Positions 28,613-37,674 of a stretch of DNA of 64,000 bases are shown one piece after another (within the stretch, counting starts at the first letter, position 1; each line of letters starts with the position of its first letter). A model generated the notes under the pieces. That model was not told the DNA's origin. It saw nothing but the letters and a program-made list of their open reading frames with translations, and searched no databases. The stretch spans positions 1 to 64,000 of the forward strand of contig DUVP01000007.1 in NCBI GenBank assembly GCA_012840975.1. Reading direction: 5' to 3'. The translations under genes were made by a program, and so were the position numbers. The DNA is from Mogibacterium sp. Its GTDB lineage: Bacteria; Bacillota; Clostridia; Peptostreptococcales; Anaerovoracaceae.

Positions 28613-30148
28613 CTAATTGTTTTCATATACTGAACATCCGGCGATATAGGTTTCCAGAATTGGAATATCCGCAATTTCCTCAGTAGGCGTGATATACGGA
28701 TTTTCTGCAAGCACTACGAAATCCGCGTCCATCCCCGGAACCAATCTTCCTTTTCGATTCTCCATGAAACCCAGCTTTGCCGCATCGCAGGTGAACATTT
28801 TGAGACCTTCTGTGAGGGTAAACCGTTCTCCCGGCATCGGATGCTGCATTCCGATCATAATTGCACGAAGAGGCTTCATTTCCGTTACGGAAAAGTCCGA
28901 ACCTCCGCCAACAAGAATCCCCATATCAAGAATCGAACGGAAAGGACTGCATTTTTCAACGCGGTCACCTATAAAGCAGCGGTATCCTTCCATATCCATA
29001 CCTTCGCAGACTTCCAGCAGCAGCGGCTGCATTCCCAGAGCCACACCAAGTTCCGCCGCTTTTACTATAGCGCGTCCGGTAGGACATTCAAAGTGCTCGA
29101 TTCTGTGGCGGTGATCCGCACGTGGATACTTTGTAAGAACCTTTTCATATACCCGAAGGACCTGATCGATTGCGTTGTCTCCGATTGCATGGACAGATGC
29201 CTGCAATCCTTCCAGATGGACACGCTCAACGAAAGAATACATTTCTTCGTCGGTGTAATAAAGCATGCCGAACGAATACGGTCTGCCTTCATAAGGATCG
29301 ATCACGGATGCGGACCAGCCGTCAAAAGCACCGTCGGCAAAGATGCACATCGTAGCCCGTTTCGCAAAATCCGGATCTTCAACGACACTGAGAATATCCT
29401 CTTCGCTGGTACAGTCACTGACTCTGACCATAGGGTGTGTTGTGGTCTTGAACTGATCCCGATTTTCCCACAGAATACGCTGGATAGGATAATAATCCTT
29501 CGTAAATACTGTTGTGACACCGTTTGATACCGCATATTCGTCGATTTTTCGATAACCGTCAACCAGCTCTTCTTTCGATACCGTCTGAATGATTTTTTCC
29601 ATCAGCGGCATACAATACGGATCGACGATCATGCCGGTCGGTTTATTGTTTTCGTCGGTTACCACCCCGTCTATATCCGGATCAAGCTGCAGCTGTTCAA
29701 CGGCACAGGTATTGCACATGTAAGGGTGGAGGTCGTTGTGAACGATCATAATAGGATTGGAGGTAGTTATCCGGTCCAGTTCCTCGAGATTCGGGAACCT
29801 CTTCTCTTTCATGTTTTTATCCTGGAAACCCGCAACAAAGATCCATTGCCCCTCCGGTTCGGTCTTGGCACGTTTCTCAATTGCTTCCAGCACGCCTGCA
29901 ACCGTTGTTTCCTTATGTACCTGGACACCCTTCATCAATATGCCGCAAGGGCAGGTATGAATATGGGTATCTATAAAGCCCGGGAAAATAAACTGCCCGG
30001 AATAATCCAGCACCTGATCTATATCCTGATCAGCAAACTGATTACGGCTCCCGATTGCTTTGACCGTACCGTCTTCTATATACATTGCCTCCGCAAACGG
30101 CTGCAAATTGTCCATGGTGTAGATATTGCCATATACTAATGTTTTCAC
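28613..30148 (-). CDS. Metal-dependent amidohydrolase (YtcJ-like)
   Basis: 511 residues of the amidohydrolase superfamily. The HxH motif in FIDTHIHTCP is near residue 58, later metal/acid ligands are in ASVHAIGDNAIDQV, HRIEHFE and GGGSDFSVTE, and the N-terminal beta-sandwich (LVYGNIYTMD) pairs with the C-terminal DADFVVLAENP. Such enzymes hydrolyse exocyclic or N-acyl amide bonds; the exact substrate is unknown. It is the last gene of a three-gene reverse unit with an MFS/GPH carrier and a HisD-like dehydrogenase, so I infer a role in using one imported compound. Confidence 0.88.
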   Translation of the reverse strand: MKTLVYGNIYTMDNLQPFAEAMYIEDGTVKAIGSRNQFADQDIDQVLDYSGQFIFPGFIDTHIHTCPCGILMKGVQVHKETTVAGVLEAIEKRAKTEPEGQWIFVAGFQDKNMKEKRFPNLEELDRITTSNPIMIVHNDLHPYMCNTCAVEQLQLDPDIDGVVTDENNKPTGMIVDPYCMPLMEKIIQTVSKEELVDGYRKIDEYAVSNGVTTVFTKDYYPIQRILWENRDQFKTTTHPMVRVSDCTSEEDILSVVEDPDFAKRATMCIFADGAFDGWSASVIDPYEGRPYSFGMLYYTDEEMYSFVERVHLEGLQASVHAIGDNAIDQVLRVYEKVLTKYPRADHRHRIEHFECPTGRAIVKAAELGVALGMQPLLLEVCEGMDMEGYRCFIGDRVEKCSPFRSILDMGILVGGGSDFSVTEMKPLRAIMIGMQHPMPGERFTLTEGLKMFTCDAAKLGFMENRKGRLVPGMDADFVVLAENPYITPTEEIADIPILETYIAGCSVYENN

Positions 30149-30169
30149 AATACACTCCTTCCTGCCGCT

Positions 30170-31594
30170 TTAGGCTTCAAGCAAACTCTCATCGTACGGC
30201 AGCCCGGCTTCTTTGTTCTCAACTGCCTTGCTGTAAAGTTCGTATTTCTTCTGAACCATCGTGTACTTAACCGCAGGAATCACAGCGATTGCCAGCGCCA
30301 GAACAGGACCGAAAGCAAACAGATAGCGAATGCCGGACAGGACAGAAGCAGACTGGACAGCCATCGACGCGTCGAATCCGACCAGTTGCAATCCAATCCC
30401 GAGAACAAAAGTACCCAGTGCATTTCCGAACTTCATAAACAAACCGATCAGAGAGGTGTAAAGCCCGTCAGGACGCTCGCCGGTTTTCAGCTGTTCAACA
30501 ATAGCCGTGTCATAGGACATAGCATAGATCATAGTCCAGTAAGCTGCGTTGCCAAAGTAAGCAAGAGGGTAAACTACAAACATCAGGAAATCGCTCTGAG
30601 GCAGGAGACCTACGATCAAAAATCCGGATCCCCACAGGAGCAGACCGCCGACCATTACAGCTTTTTTTCCTACCTTGCTTGCCAGATAACCCACAGGCAA
30701 TACTGCTATGATAACAGCAATACCGGACACCAGATATAACAGAGATGCTTTTGCCTCATTGTATCCGTAAACGTAAGTCATAAAATAGACCTTTATTCCC
30801 GAACCCAGAGTGACAACGATATTAAAGAAGAACGTAACGGCCACCAGACGAGCCAGATCTTTGTTCTTGAATGCGGCTACTGCAGCGCGCCAGAATTCAC
30901 CTACCCAGCCCTTGGTCGTCTTTCCGCTCGCATCATCCAGATTAGGATTTCGCGGCTCCATTCCTTTTGTTGCAATGTAGCAAATATTATAGACCAGTGC
31001 CACAATACATCCGTAAATAATACCTGTCGCCATCCAGCCCTTGTCAGCACTGCCGGTCACTTTAGAAACGTAAGCGACTATCAGCAGAGGAAGAGAGGTG
31101 GAGATAAGCGTGCCTGTATTCATGAAAATAACGGCAACAGAACGCAGCTTGCTTCTTTCATTAAAATCACTGGTTAGTTCCGAACCCAATGCGGTGTGTG
31201 GAATAACGCAGCTGGTCATAGCGATCCAGTAGAACAAATTGATAAAGATATAGTAAATCGTTTTAATATTTTGGGGAAGATTCACGTTGATGAACAGCAG
31301 CGCAATGGAGAAACCGAATATCAGAGAACCGACACGGATAAACGGACGACGCCGGCCGTTCTTATTCCTGGTTCTGTCGGACCACACGCCGATCATAGGG
31401 TCAGTGACAGCGTCCCACAAAACCGCAATCGTAGAAACTGTACCTGCAACTGCAGGAGCAATGCCCGCGATCGTGGTCAAAAAGAAAATGAAGAAGGAGA
31501 AAAATACATTATATCCGATGCCTTCTCCCAACGTACCGACACCATAGCCTATCATGGTGCGTAAACTTAATTTTTCATTATTATTATTCTGCAT
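30170..31594 (-). CDS. GPH-family sodium/proton symporter (MFS)
   Basis: 474 residues with about 12 membrane segments. The glycoside-pentoside-hexuronide:cation pattern is visible: GYGVGTLGEGIGYNVFFSFF at the N-terminus, WDAVTDPMIGVWSDRTRNKNGRRRPFI near 60-86, and AYFGNAAYWTMIYAMSYDT. Most relatives import sugars or glucuronides with Na+ or H+, but the neighbours here are not sugar enzymes. It lies between hisD-like and amidohydrolase genes with short gaps. Confidence 0.9.
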   Translation of the reverse strand: MQNNNNEKLSLRTMIGYGVGTLGEGIGYNVFFSFFIFFLTTIAGIAPAVAGTVSTIAVLWDAVTDPMIGVWSDRTRNKNGRRRPFIRVGSLIFGFSIALLFINVNLPQNIKTIYYIFINLFYWIAMTSCVIPHTALGSELTSDFNERSKLRSVAVIFMNTGTLISTSLPLLIVAYVSKVTGSADKGWMATGIIYGCIVALVYNICYIATKGMEPRNPNLDDASGKTTKGWVGEFWRAAVAAFKNKDLARLVAVTFFFNIVVTLGSGIKVYFMTYVYGYNEAKASLLYLVSGIAVIIAVLPVGYLASKVGKKAVMVGGLLLWGSGFLIVGLLPQSDFLMFVVYPLAYFGNAAYWTMIYAMSYDTAIVEQLKTGERPDGLYTSLIGLFMKFGNALGTFVLGIGLQLVGFDASMAVQSASVLSGIRYLFAFGPVLALAIAVIPAVKYTMVQKKYELYSKAVENKEAGLPYDESLLEA

Positions 31595-31665
31595 TTATAA
31601 TCACCTCATTAATTTGCATTTAACTTAAGTAGAAATATATTTAATCAGGAAACGGATCAGTTTTA

Positions 31666-32931
31666 TTACAGGAGGTCCATACGGATCTCTGCAGCCTTAG
31701 CATGGGCAATCAGTCCTTCAGCACGAGCCATGCGTGCTGTCTGAGGAGCAACTGCGTGCATTGCCTCAGCCCGGTAACGCTGGAAAGAACAGACCTTCAG
31801 GAATGTTCCTACCCAGAGACCGCCGGTATAACGGGCAGCGCGGGCAGTAGGCAGTGTGTGGTTGGGACCGGACAGGTAGTCGCCGAAGACTTCGCCTGTC
31901 TCCTGACCGATAAACATAGAACCGAAGTTTATCAGTTTTGGCAGTATACTTTCGTCTTTCACGATAACTTCCAGATGCTCGGGAGCATATTCGTTGGCGA
32001 TCCTTACAGCTTCGTCCATATCATCTGCCAGAATCACCTCACCGTAGTCCGCCCAGGAGACGGAAGCAATGTCGGCAGTCTCCAGTGCTCTCAACTGTTC
32101 CTCAACAGAAGCAATTACGGCTTCTCCCAGCTCACGACTGGTAGTAACAACAATACCCCTGGCCAGCCTGTCGTGCTCGGATTGAGCCAACATATCGGCT
32201 GCCAGGATACGATGGTCTGCGGTTGTATCCGCCAGAGCCAGCACCTCACTGGGACCTGCCACAAAGTCAATGCCGACCTGTCCGTAGCACTGACGTTTGG
32301 CTTCTGCAACGTATTGATTACCGGGACCGACTATCACATCCACAGGAGGGATCTGAGCCGTACCGTATGATAAAGCTGCAATTGCCTGAGCACCGCCAAC
32401 AGCGTAAATCTCGTCCGCACCGGCAATATCCATAGCCACCAGAGTTTTGTAGTCTATGGAGCCGGTTCCCTTGACTGTAGGAGAACAGACGACGACCCGC
32501 TTCACACCGGCGACTTTGGCCGGGATAATCAGCATTAACGCTGTGGAAAACAGTGAATAAGAGCCGCCCGGAACATAACAGCTGCAGGACTCTACAGGAA
32601 TTACGCGGTGTCCCAGCTCGGAGCCGGGGAGTACCGAGAAATTCTTCAGCTCGCTTATACAAGTCAGTTGTGCTTCTGCAAAAGCACGGATGTTGTAAGC
32701 GGCCTGATTCAGATCGGCCAGGTCCTGTTCTGTCATTTTGGTGTAAGCCGCATCAAGTTCCTCTCTGCCGACACGGAACAAGGTACGGGCATTGCCGTCA
32801 AAGAGGGTATTGTACTCCAGCAATGCCTCATCTCCCCGCTCCCGGACATTTTGAATTATTTCGGCAACATTCTTCCTGCATTCAGTCAGTGCTTCAGCAG
32901 GACGTACAGCAGCTTTTTTCAAAAATTCCAT
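31666..32931 (-). CDS. Histidinol dehydrogenase-family enzyme, probably catabolic
   Basis: 421 residues. The Zn ligands of HisD are present: Gln and His in AQSEHD, Asp in GDYLSGPNHTLPT, and His in GLIAHAKAAEIR. The Glu-His general base pair is in APEHLEV. The family oxidises a primary alcohol to a carboxylate in two NAD-linked steps. No other histidine gene is present; the partners are a transporter, an amidohydrolase and a divergent regulator. Relatives outside the his operon are known to act on other alcohols, such as dihydroxypropanesulfonate (HpsN). I keep the name at family level. Confidence 0.88.
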   Translation of the reverse strand: MEFLKKAAVRPAEALTECRKNVAEIIQNVRERGDEALLEYNTLFDGNARTLFRVGREELDAAYTKMTEQDLADLNQAAYNIRAFAEAQLTCISELKNFSVLPGSELGHRVIPVESCSCYVPGGSYSLFSTALMLIIPAKVAGVKRVVVCSPTVKGTGSIDYKTLVAMDIAGADEIYAVGGAQAIAALSYGTAQIPPVDVIVGPGNQYVAEAKRQCYGQVGIDFVAGPSEVLALADTTADHRILAADMLAQSEHDRLARGIVVTTSRELGEAVIASVEEQLRALETADIASVSWADYGEVILADDMDEAVRIANEYAPEHLEVIVKDESILPKLINFGSMFIGQETGEVFGDYLSGPNHTLPTARAARYTGGLWVGTFLKVCSFQRYRAEAMHAVAPQTARMARAEGLIAHAKAAEIRMDLL

Positions 32932-32956
32932 ACGTGCACTCTTCCTTTGTTAATTT

Positions 32957-33036
32957 AGTGCAACACATCAATACAAACATATTAGTTGCACTTTAGCACT
33001 TTAATACTTTAGCACGCTAACACTCTAATGTGCTAA
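32957..33036. promoter_or_regulatory. Operator-like repeat cluster between hisD-like and regulator genes
   Basis: The divergent gap holds an inverted repeat AGTGCAAC (32957-32964) / GTTGCACT (32985-32992). It also has direct repeats CTTTAGCAC at 32991 and 33007, GCTAAC at 33016 and 33032, and the dyad TTAGCAC (33009-33015) / GTGCTAA (33030-33036). The 16-base spacing of both direct repeats suggests an ordered protein-binding array. Confidence 0.55.
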
Positions 33037-33040
33037 CCAA

Positions 33041-33089
33041 GGTCAATGTCAAGAGAGATGTTTTTAAATATTTTGACATTTTCTTGACC
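33041..33089. promoter_or_regulatory. Dyad and promoter region of the MerR-type regulator
   Basis: GGTCAATGTCAAGA (33041-33054) is mirrored by TTGACATT (33073-33080) and TTGACC (33084-33089). TTGACC followed after 18 bases by TATAAG is a candidate promoter for the regulator, so the dyad may be an autoregulatory site. Confidence 0.4.
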
Positions 33090-33144
33090 ATGGTATAGAT
33101 TTTGTGTTATAAGTAAAAAACTCAAAAAAAGGGAGGGATACGCC

Positions 33145-34374
33145 GTGAAAATTGGAAAAGTGGTAAAGAAATACGGCATTCCCGTAAGCAGCCTGTATTT
33201 CTACATTAAAAACGGCCTTCTGGTTCCGCCAAGGCGAAATAATCAGTACATCTTTGACGAGCGAACACAATCGGATTTAGAATTGATTCAGGAGCTTAAG
33301 GAAATGGATTTTCCTCTGAAGACGATCCATCGCTTGCTTTCTTTGCGCCGAATTTCCAATTTTTATTCTGAAGAAGACCGTATTGAACGCAGGGATATTT
33401 TCCTGGCTCACGAGAGGGAGCTTGAAAAAAAAGAAGCTGCGCTATCCGACATGCGCGAAAAAGTGCGCCGCTATATAGCGGAGTTCGACGATCATAAACA
33501 GTCAGGCAACCGATCCGGAGTTCCGGTGGAAATGCTTAGGCTTCTTTGCTGTCCGCACTGCAACAGTGAACTGATGATGGACGGCGTGTCCATGAGCCAG
33601 CAATATATTTTCCATGCCAACCTGAGCTGCAGCTGCGGTTATAAAGCCGCTATTACGGACGGGATTTTATGTACAAAAAATATCAACACAAGTCTATATG
33701 ACAAACCCGATACAACACGGGAGCTGTACAGGGATCTTCCGTCCAGAACATTGAGTCTGTTTGAGAATTCATATAACTGGCTGACGTACTACCTGAAAAA
33801 GCATGTTTCTCCGGGAAAGGTATGGCTTGAAGCATATCCGACGGCCTGGTTTTTCTTCCACAATCACCTGGAGCTCTTATCCAAGGAAGACTGTCTGATC
33901 GTAATCGATAAATTTCCCGAGACTTTGCTTGCGTACAAAGAAGTCATCGATGAGCAGAACCCGAAGTGTAAAATCCTGTATATCGCAGATGCAAGCACTT
34001 CTCTTCCTCTTAAAAAGGAGTCCATCGACTGCTGCATGGATTTTTTCGCGGTCAACGAATATAATTTTTATCACGAGGGTCTGTTCCTGTCGGAAATGAT
34101 CCCGTATTTCAAACAAAATGTTGAATTGTTCGGCGTGTATTTCTTTTTCCGGAACGGAAGAAAATCAGTCGCAAAATACTTAGATTCCTACCCGGAAGGA
34201 ACTTCTTCCAATTTCAATATCAACTGGTTTATGAGCGAAATGAAAAAAGAGTTTCGCATTCTGGAAACCGTAGACTGCGGATCTTCCCTGGATTCGGGAC
34301 AGAATTTGGGTCTCGGTTTCCATGTCCCGGGAGAGGAGCTGCACCTGCAGCCGTATCATGCAAAACTAAAATAA
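33145..34374 (+). CDS. MerR-type regulator fused to zinc ribbon and methyltransferase-like domain
   Basis: 409 residues. Residues 1-70 are a MerR winged helix (IGKVVKKYGIPVSSLYFYIK, then FDERTQSDLELIQELKEMDF). Residues about 75-120 form a basic/acidic coiled coil as in MerR dimers. Residues about 134-170 hold paired cysteines CCPHC and CSCGY, a zinc ribbon like those before class I methyltransferases. The last 230 residues follow a methyltransferase-like order (LIVIDKFPETLL, YIADASTSLPLKKESIDCC), but the glycine-rich SAM loop is replaced by KVWLEAYPTAWFF. It may therefore be a ligand sensor rather than an enzyme. The GTG start follows GGGAGGG. It probably controls the divergent HisD-like cassette. 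Confidence 0.8.
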   Translation: MKIGKVVKKYGIPVSSLYFYIKNGLLVPPRRNNQYIFDERTQSDLELIQELKEMDFPLKTIHRLLSLRRISNFYSEEDRIERRDIFLAHERELEKKEAALSDMREKVRRYIAEFDDHKQSGNRSGVPVEMLRLLCCPHCNSELMMDGVSMSQQYIFHANLSCSCGYKAAITDGILCTKNINTSLYDKPDTTRELYRDLPSRTLSLFENSYNWLTYYLKKHVSPGKVWLEAYPTAWFFFHNHLELLSKEDCLIVIDKFPETLLAYKEVIDEQNPKCKILYIADASTSLPLKKESIDCCMDFFAVNEYNFYHEGLFLSEMIPYFKQNVELFGVYFFFRNGRKSVAKYLDSYPEGTSSNFNINWFMSEMKKEFRILETVDCGSSLDSGQNLGLGFHVPGEELHLQPYHAKLK

Positions 34375-34472
34375 GCCCGTCACAATAAGCCGCTATATTA
34401 AAAACACCTGTCAATATACAGGTCTGCATGCCGAACCTTGTACGTAAATCACAAAACTTCCGGAGGCAAAAT

Positions 34473-35159
34473 ATGAAAACTATAGGACTGATCGGCGGAA
34501 TGAGCTGGGAAAGCACAGTTTCCTACTATCAAATCATCAACGAAACAATCAAAGAACAATTAGGGGGATTACATTCCGCCAAAATAATATTATACAGTGT
34601 TGATTTTGCGGAGATCGAGGAGCAACAATCCGAAGGAGAATGGGACAAAGTCGCAGTCATACTTGCTGATGCCGCGATGTGCCTTGAACAGGCCGGTGCA
34701 GACTATATTGTTATATGCTCAAATACAGTACACAAAGTAGTCCCTTACATTCAGAAAGAAATCAAAATCCCCGTTATCCACATCGCTGAAACGACTGCTG
34801 AAGTGCTTAAGAAAAACAAAGTAAAAAAAGCAGGACTTCTGGGGACTAAATATACGATGACAGAGGATTTTCTAAAGGAGAAAATCGAGTTAAGCGGAAT
34901 CGAAGTAATAATTCCCGATGAAAAAGATATCGAAACAGTAAATGATATTATTTTCGATGAGCTTTGCCTCGGCAAAATAAGAGATGAATCCCGAAGAGAA
35001 TGTATCCGCATCATCGATTCACTCAAAGCCGCCGGTGCAGAAGGAGTGATTTTAGGATGTACCGAGATCGGATTACTGATCAGCCAAGAGGATTCACCAA
35101 TACCGATATATGATACAACACAAATCCATGCAAATGCAGTAGCTATGAGAGCTATATAG
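34473..35159 (+). CDS. Aspartate/glutamate racemase-family protein
   Basis: 228 residues. GLIGGMSWESTVSYY opens the protein, and the two catalytic cysteines of PLP-independent amino-acid racemases are in ICSNTVHK (about 83) and LGCTEIGLL (about 195). It interconverts L- and D-forms of acidic or other amino acids; the exact substrate is open. The ATG at 34473 follows CGGAGG. It stands alone between the regulator gene and the restriction-modification island. Confidence 0.9.
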   Translation: MKTIGLIGGMSWESTVSYYQIINETIKEQLGGLHSAKIILYSVDFAEIEEQQSEGEWDKVAVILADAAMCLEQAGADYIVICSNTVHKVVPYIQKEIKIPVIHIAETTAEVLKKNKVKKAGLLGTKYTMTEDFLKEKIELSGIEVIIPDEKDIETVNDIIFDELCLGKIRDESRRECIRIIDSLKAAGAEGVILGCTEIGLLISQEDSPIPIYDTTQIHANAVAMRAI

Positions 35160-35282
35160 TAAGGCAGAGCAATTGGAGGAAGTCAAGCTGCAGATATGAA
35201 ATAGACAGCGGTAAATTTGAAAATTGTACGAATTTTGACGGAAAAGCGTAAAAGAAGACCGGAAATAATTGCCAAAAGCTTG

Positions 35283-35320
35283 AAGCCTTACAACATAAAG
35301 GTTACAGGCTTTATTTTTAT
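35283..35320 (+). terminator. Probable intrinsic terminator after the racemase gene
   Basis: AAGCCT (35283-35288) pairs with AGGCTT (35306-35311), followed by TTATTTTTAT. The remainder of the 389-base gap 35160-35548 is AT-rich and has no convincing gene; a TTG-initiated 62-codon frame across it lacks a ribosome binding site and crosses this hairpin. Confidence 0.5.
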
Positions 35321-35326
35321 AAAAAA

Positions 35327-35342
35327 AAGAACGAATGTTCTT
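35327..35342. promoter_or_regulatory. LexA-box-like palindrome
   Basis: AAGAACGAATGTTCTT is a perfect 6+6 palindrome with the GAAC-N4-GTTC core of Gram-positive SOS boxes. It lies about 205 bases upstream of the cytosine methyltransferase. It could control the defence island or be a chance palindrome. Confidence 0.35.
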
Positions 35343-35548
35343 GATAATAGGCTGCTTAAAATGTTAATATTAATTGAAATCAATAATGTTATAATACTTC
35401 CTTGAAAGAACTCTGTTCGATATAATTATAGAGAATAGAAAACAGAGGAATAATGAAGTTGTGAGAAATGAGACGTTGGAAAGTATTTGCGGGAAAATAT
35501 ATTTAGTATAGTAGAGAAGATATATTGAATAAAACAAAGGATGAATAA

Positions 35549-36586
35549 ATGTTTAAGTCGATTGATTTATTTGCCGGGATAGGCGGTATCAGGCTTGGCT
35601 TTGATCAGGCTTTTAAAGATGAAATAGAGACTGTTTTTATAAGCGAGTGGGATAAAAAAGCTCAAGAAACTTATCGTGCTAATTTCAATGATGAAATAGA
35701 AATTATGGGTGATATTACTAAAATTGATGAAAAAGATATTCCCGATCATGATATTTTACTTGCAGGTTTCCCATGCCAAGCTTTTTCTCTTGCAGGCCAA
35801 AAAAAAGGATTTGAAGATGCCAGAGGAACTTTGTTTTTTGATGTTGCAAGAATAGTTAAATATCATAAGCCGAAAGTTGTATTTGCCGAAAATGTCAAAA
35901 ACCTGGTTAACCATGACAGAGGACGAACTTTTAAAGTTATAAGAGGTATTTTGAAAGATTTGGGCTATGAAGTTTTTTACAAAGTGCTTAACAGCAAGGA
36001 TTTCGGAGTTCCTCAAAACAGGGAAAGAATATATATTGTTGCTTTTCGAAACGATATCGCACCTTGCAGCTTTAAATTTCCCGAAAAAACAGACGATACT
36101 AAAGTGATTAGAGATATTATTGAAGAAGGAGAAGTGTCGTCTAAATACTATCTGTCCACGGTATATTTAGATTCTCTAAGAAAACATAAAAGAAGGCATG
36201 AATCAAAAGGTAACGGTTTTGGATATGAAATAAGAGATTACGAATCAATTGCAGGGGCTATCGTTTGTGGCGGAATGGGAAGAGAAAGAAATTTGATTAT
36301 AGATGAAAGATTGACAGACTTTACACCGGTAACTCATATTCAGGGTGAGGTGAATAGAGAATATATAAGAAAAATGACACCGAGAGAATGGGCAAGGTTG
36401 CAAGGGTTTCCGGATGATTTTAAGCTTGTAGTGGCTGACACACATCTATATAAGCAGTTCGGTAATTCGGTAACCGTTCCTGCAATAAAAATAATTGCCG
36501 AACAGATAAAAAATCGGCTTGAAAGTAAGAAAATTGACGTAAAAAGAATGCGAAAATACGGACAAGTATCTTCGGATTGGAGGTAA
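35549..36586 (+). CDS. DNA (cytosine-5) methyltransferase
   Basis: 345 residues with the C5-methylase motif order: DLFAGIGGIRLGF (I), the catalytic Cys in FPCQAFSLAGQ (IV), FAENVKNL (VI), PQNRERIYIV (VIII), RLQGFP (IX) and QFGNSVTVPA (X). It is paired directly with an HpaII-family endonuclease, so the expected site is CCGG with protection of the host DNA. The stop codon lies inside the ribosome binding region of the next gene. Confidence 0.93.
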   Translation: MFKSIDLFAGIGGIRLGFDQAFKDEIETVFISEWDKKAQETYRANFNDEIEIMGDITKIDEKDIPDHDILLAGFPCQAFSLAGQKKGFEDARGTLFFDVARIVKYHKPKVVFAENVKNLVNHDRGRTFKVIRGILKDLGYEVFYKVLNSKDFGVPQNRERIYIVAFRNDIAPCSFKFPEKTDDTKVIRDIIEEGEVSSKYYLSTVYLDSLRKHKRRHESKGNGFGYEIRDYESIAGAIVCGGMGRERNLIIDERLTDFTPVTHIQGEVNREYIRKMTPREWARLQGFPDDFKLVVADTHLYKQFGNSVTVPAIKIIAEQIKNRLESKKIDVKRMRKYGQVSSDWR

Positions 36587-36588
36587 TT

Positions 36589-37674
36589 ATGCTTAGCGGA
36601 AATAAGGGTGAATGGTCTGAAATATATGTCCTCTTAAGACTTTTGGCAGACGGGAAAATTTATGCAGCAGACAGCGAATTAAAAAAAATGGAAGATATTT
36701 ATTTTCCCATCATAAAAATAATAAGAGAAGAGATAAAAGGAGAAATTAAGGAGTATCATACAGGAGAAACAATAACAATATATGTTAACGGAGTAAAAGT
36801 AAAAGAATTATCAGCTACCGAATTTGAGAGTGAGTCTGAGTTCTTGTTGAGTGAAATAACTAATGAACAATCCAGAGGAGCTTTTTCAGTAGAAAATACG
36901 CAAAGCTTTATGGATAAAATTCTTTGTTATAAGTTATCTGCACCTTCAACCGATAAACGCGATATTACGATAGGAATACTGGATATAAATACAGGATATA
37001 GTCCTACGGTAGGCTTTTCAATTAAATCCGAATTGGGATCTCCTCCGACATTGTTAAATGCCGGAAGAACTACTAATTTTGTTTATAAAATCATCCACAA
37101 TTATCCGAATTTGCTTGGGGAAACAAATGAAATTAATAGAATGTTTGGAGACAGACAACGTACGGATGTTAGAGGTCGTATAGACAAAATAATTGAAAAA
37201 AACGGACAATTGAAATATTGCGGAATGGATAACAAGATCTTCAGTGATAATTTATTATTAATAGACAGCAAAATGGATAAAATTATTGCAGAAACTCTTT
37301 TATATTTTTATAAAGACGGTATTAGCAGCTGTCATGAAATGGTTGAAAAATTAGAACGGGAAAACCCTATGAATTATGGAAATGTAAATGCTTACAGATA
37401 TAAGTTTAAAAAGTTTTTGACCGCTGTGGCATTGGGAATGAAACCTGCTACAGTTTGGGATGGTGTGGATGAAGCAACAGGGGGATATATTGTAGTTACA
37501 GAAGAAGGTAATGTCCTTGCATATCATATCTATAACAGGAACTATTTTGAAGAATATTTACTTAATAATACGAAGTATGAAACTGCTTCTACTTCAAGAC
37601 ACGGATTTGGAGAAGTTTACCGAAAAAACGGTGAAGATTTTATAAAACTTAATCTTCAAGTGAGATTCAAATGA
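36589..37674 (+). CDS. HpaII-family type II restriction endonuclease
   Basis: 361 residues beginning MLSGNKGEWSEIYVLLRLLADGK, which I recognise as the opening of HpaII-type enzymes (recognition CCGG). The adjacent C5 methyltransferase supports this. The ATG at 36589 is 5 bases after GGAGG (36579-36583); a TTG 12 bases earlier would overlap the methylase. Its end overlaps vsr by four bases (ATGA). Confidence 0.85.
   Translation: MLSGNKGEWSEIYVLLRLLADGKIYAADSELKKMEDIYFPIIKIIREEIKGEIKEYHTGETITIYVNGVKVKELSATEFESESEFLLSEITNEQSRGAFSVENTQSFMDKILCYKLSAPSTDKRDITIGILDINTGYSPTVGFSIKSELGSPPTLLNAGRTTNFVYKIIHNYPNLLGETNEINRMFGDRQRTDVRGRIDKIIEKNGQLKYCGMDNKIFSDNLLLIDSKMDKIIAETLLYFYKDGISSCHEMVEKLERENPMNYGNVNAYRYKFKKFLTAVALGMKPATVWDGVDEATGGYIVVTEEGNVLAYHIYNRNYFEEYLLNNTKYETASTSRHGFGEVYRKNGEDFIKLNLQVRFK

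Noticed and set aside
28841-29527. 228-codon plus-strand frame opposite the amidohydrolase gene
   Set aside because: Shadow of a well-supported gene; composition is Cys/His/Arg-rich nonsense.
31702-32370. 222-codon open frame on the plus strand opposite the HisD-like gene
   Set aside because: It is antisense to a clear coding sequence with all HisD motifs, and has no ribosome binding site or recognisable protein features.
35217-35405. 62-codon TTG-initiated frame between the racemase and the methyltransferase
   Set aside because: No ribosome binding site, and it runs through a probable terminator and the palindrome.
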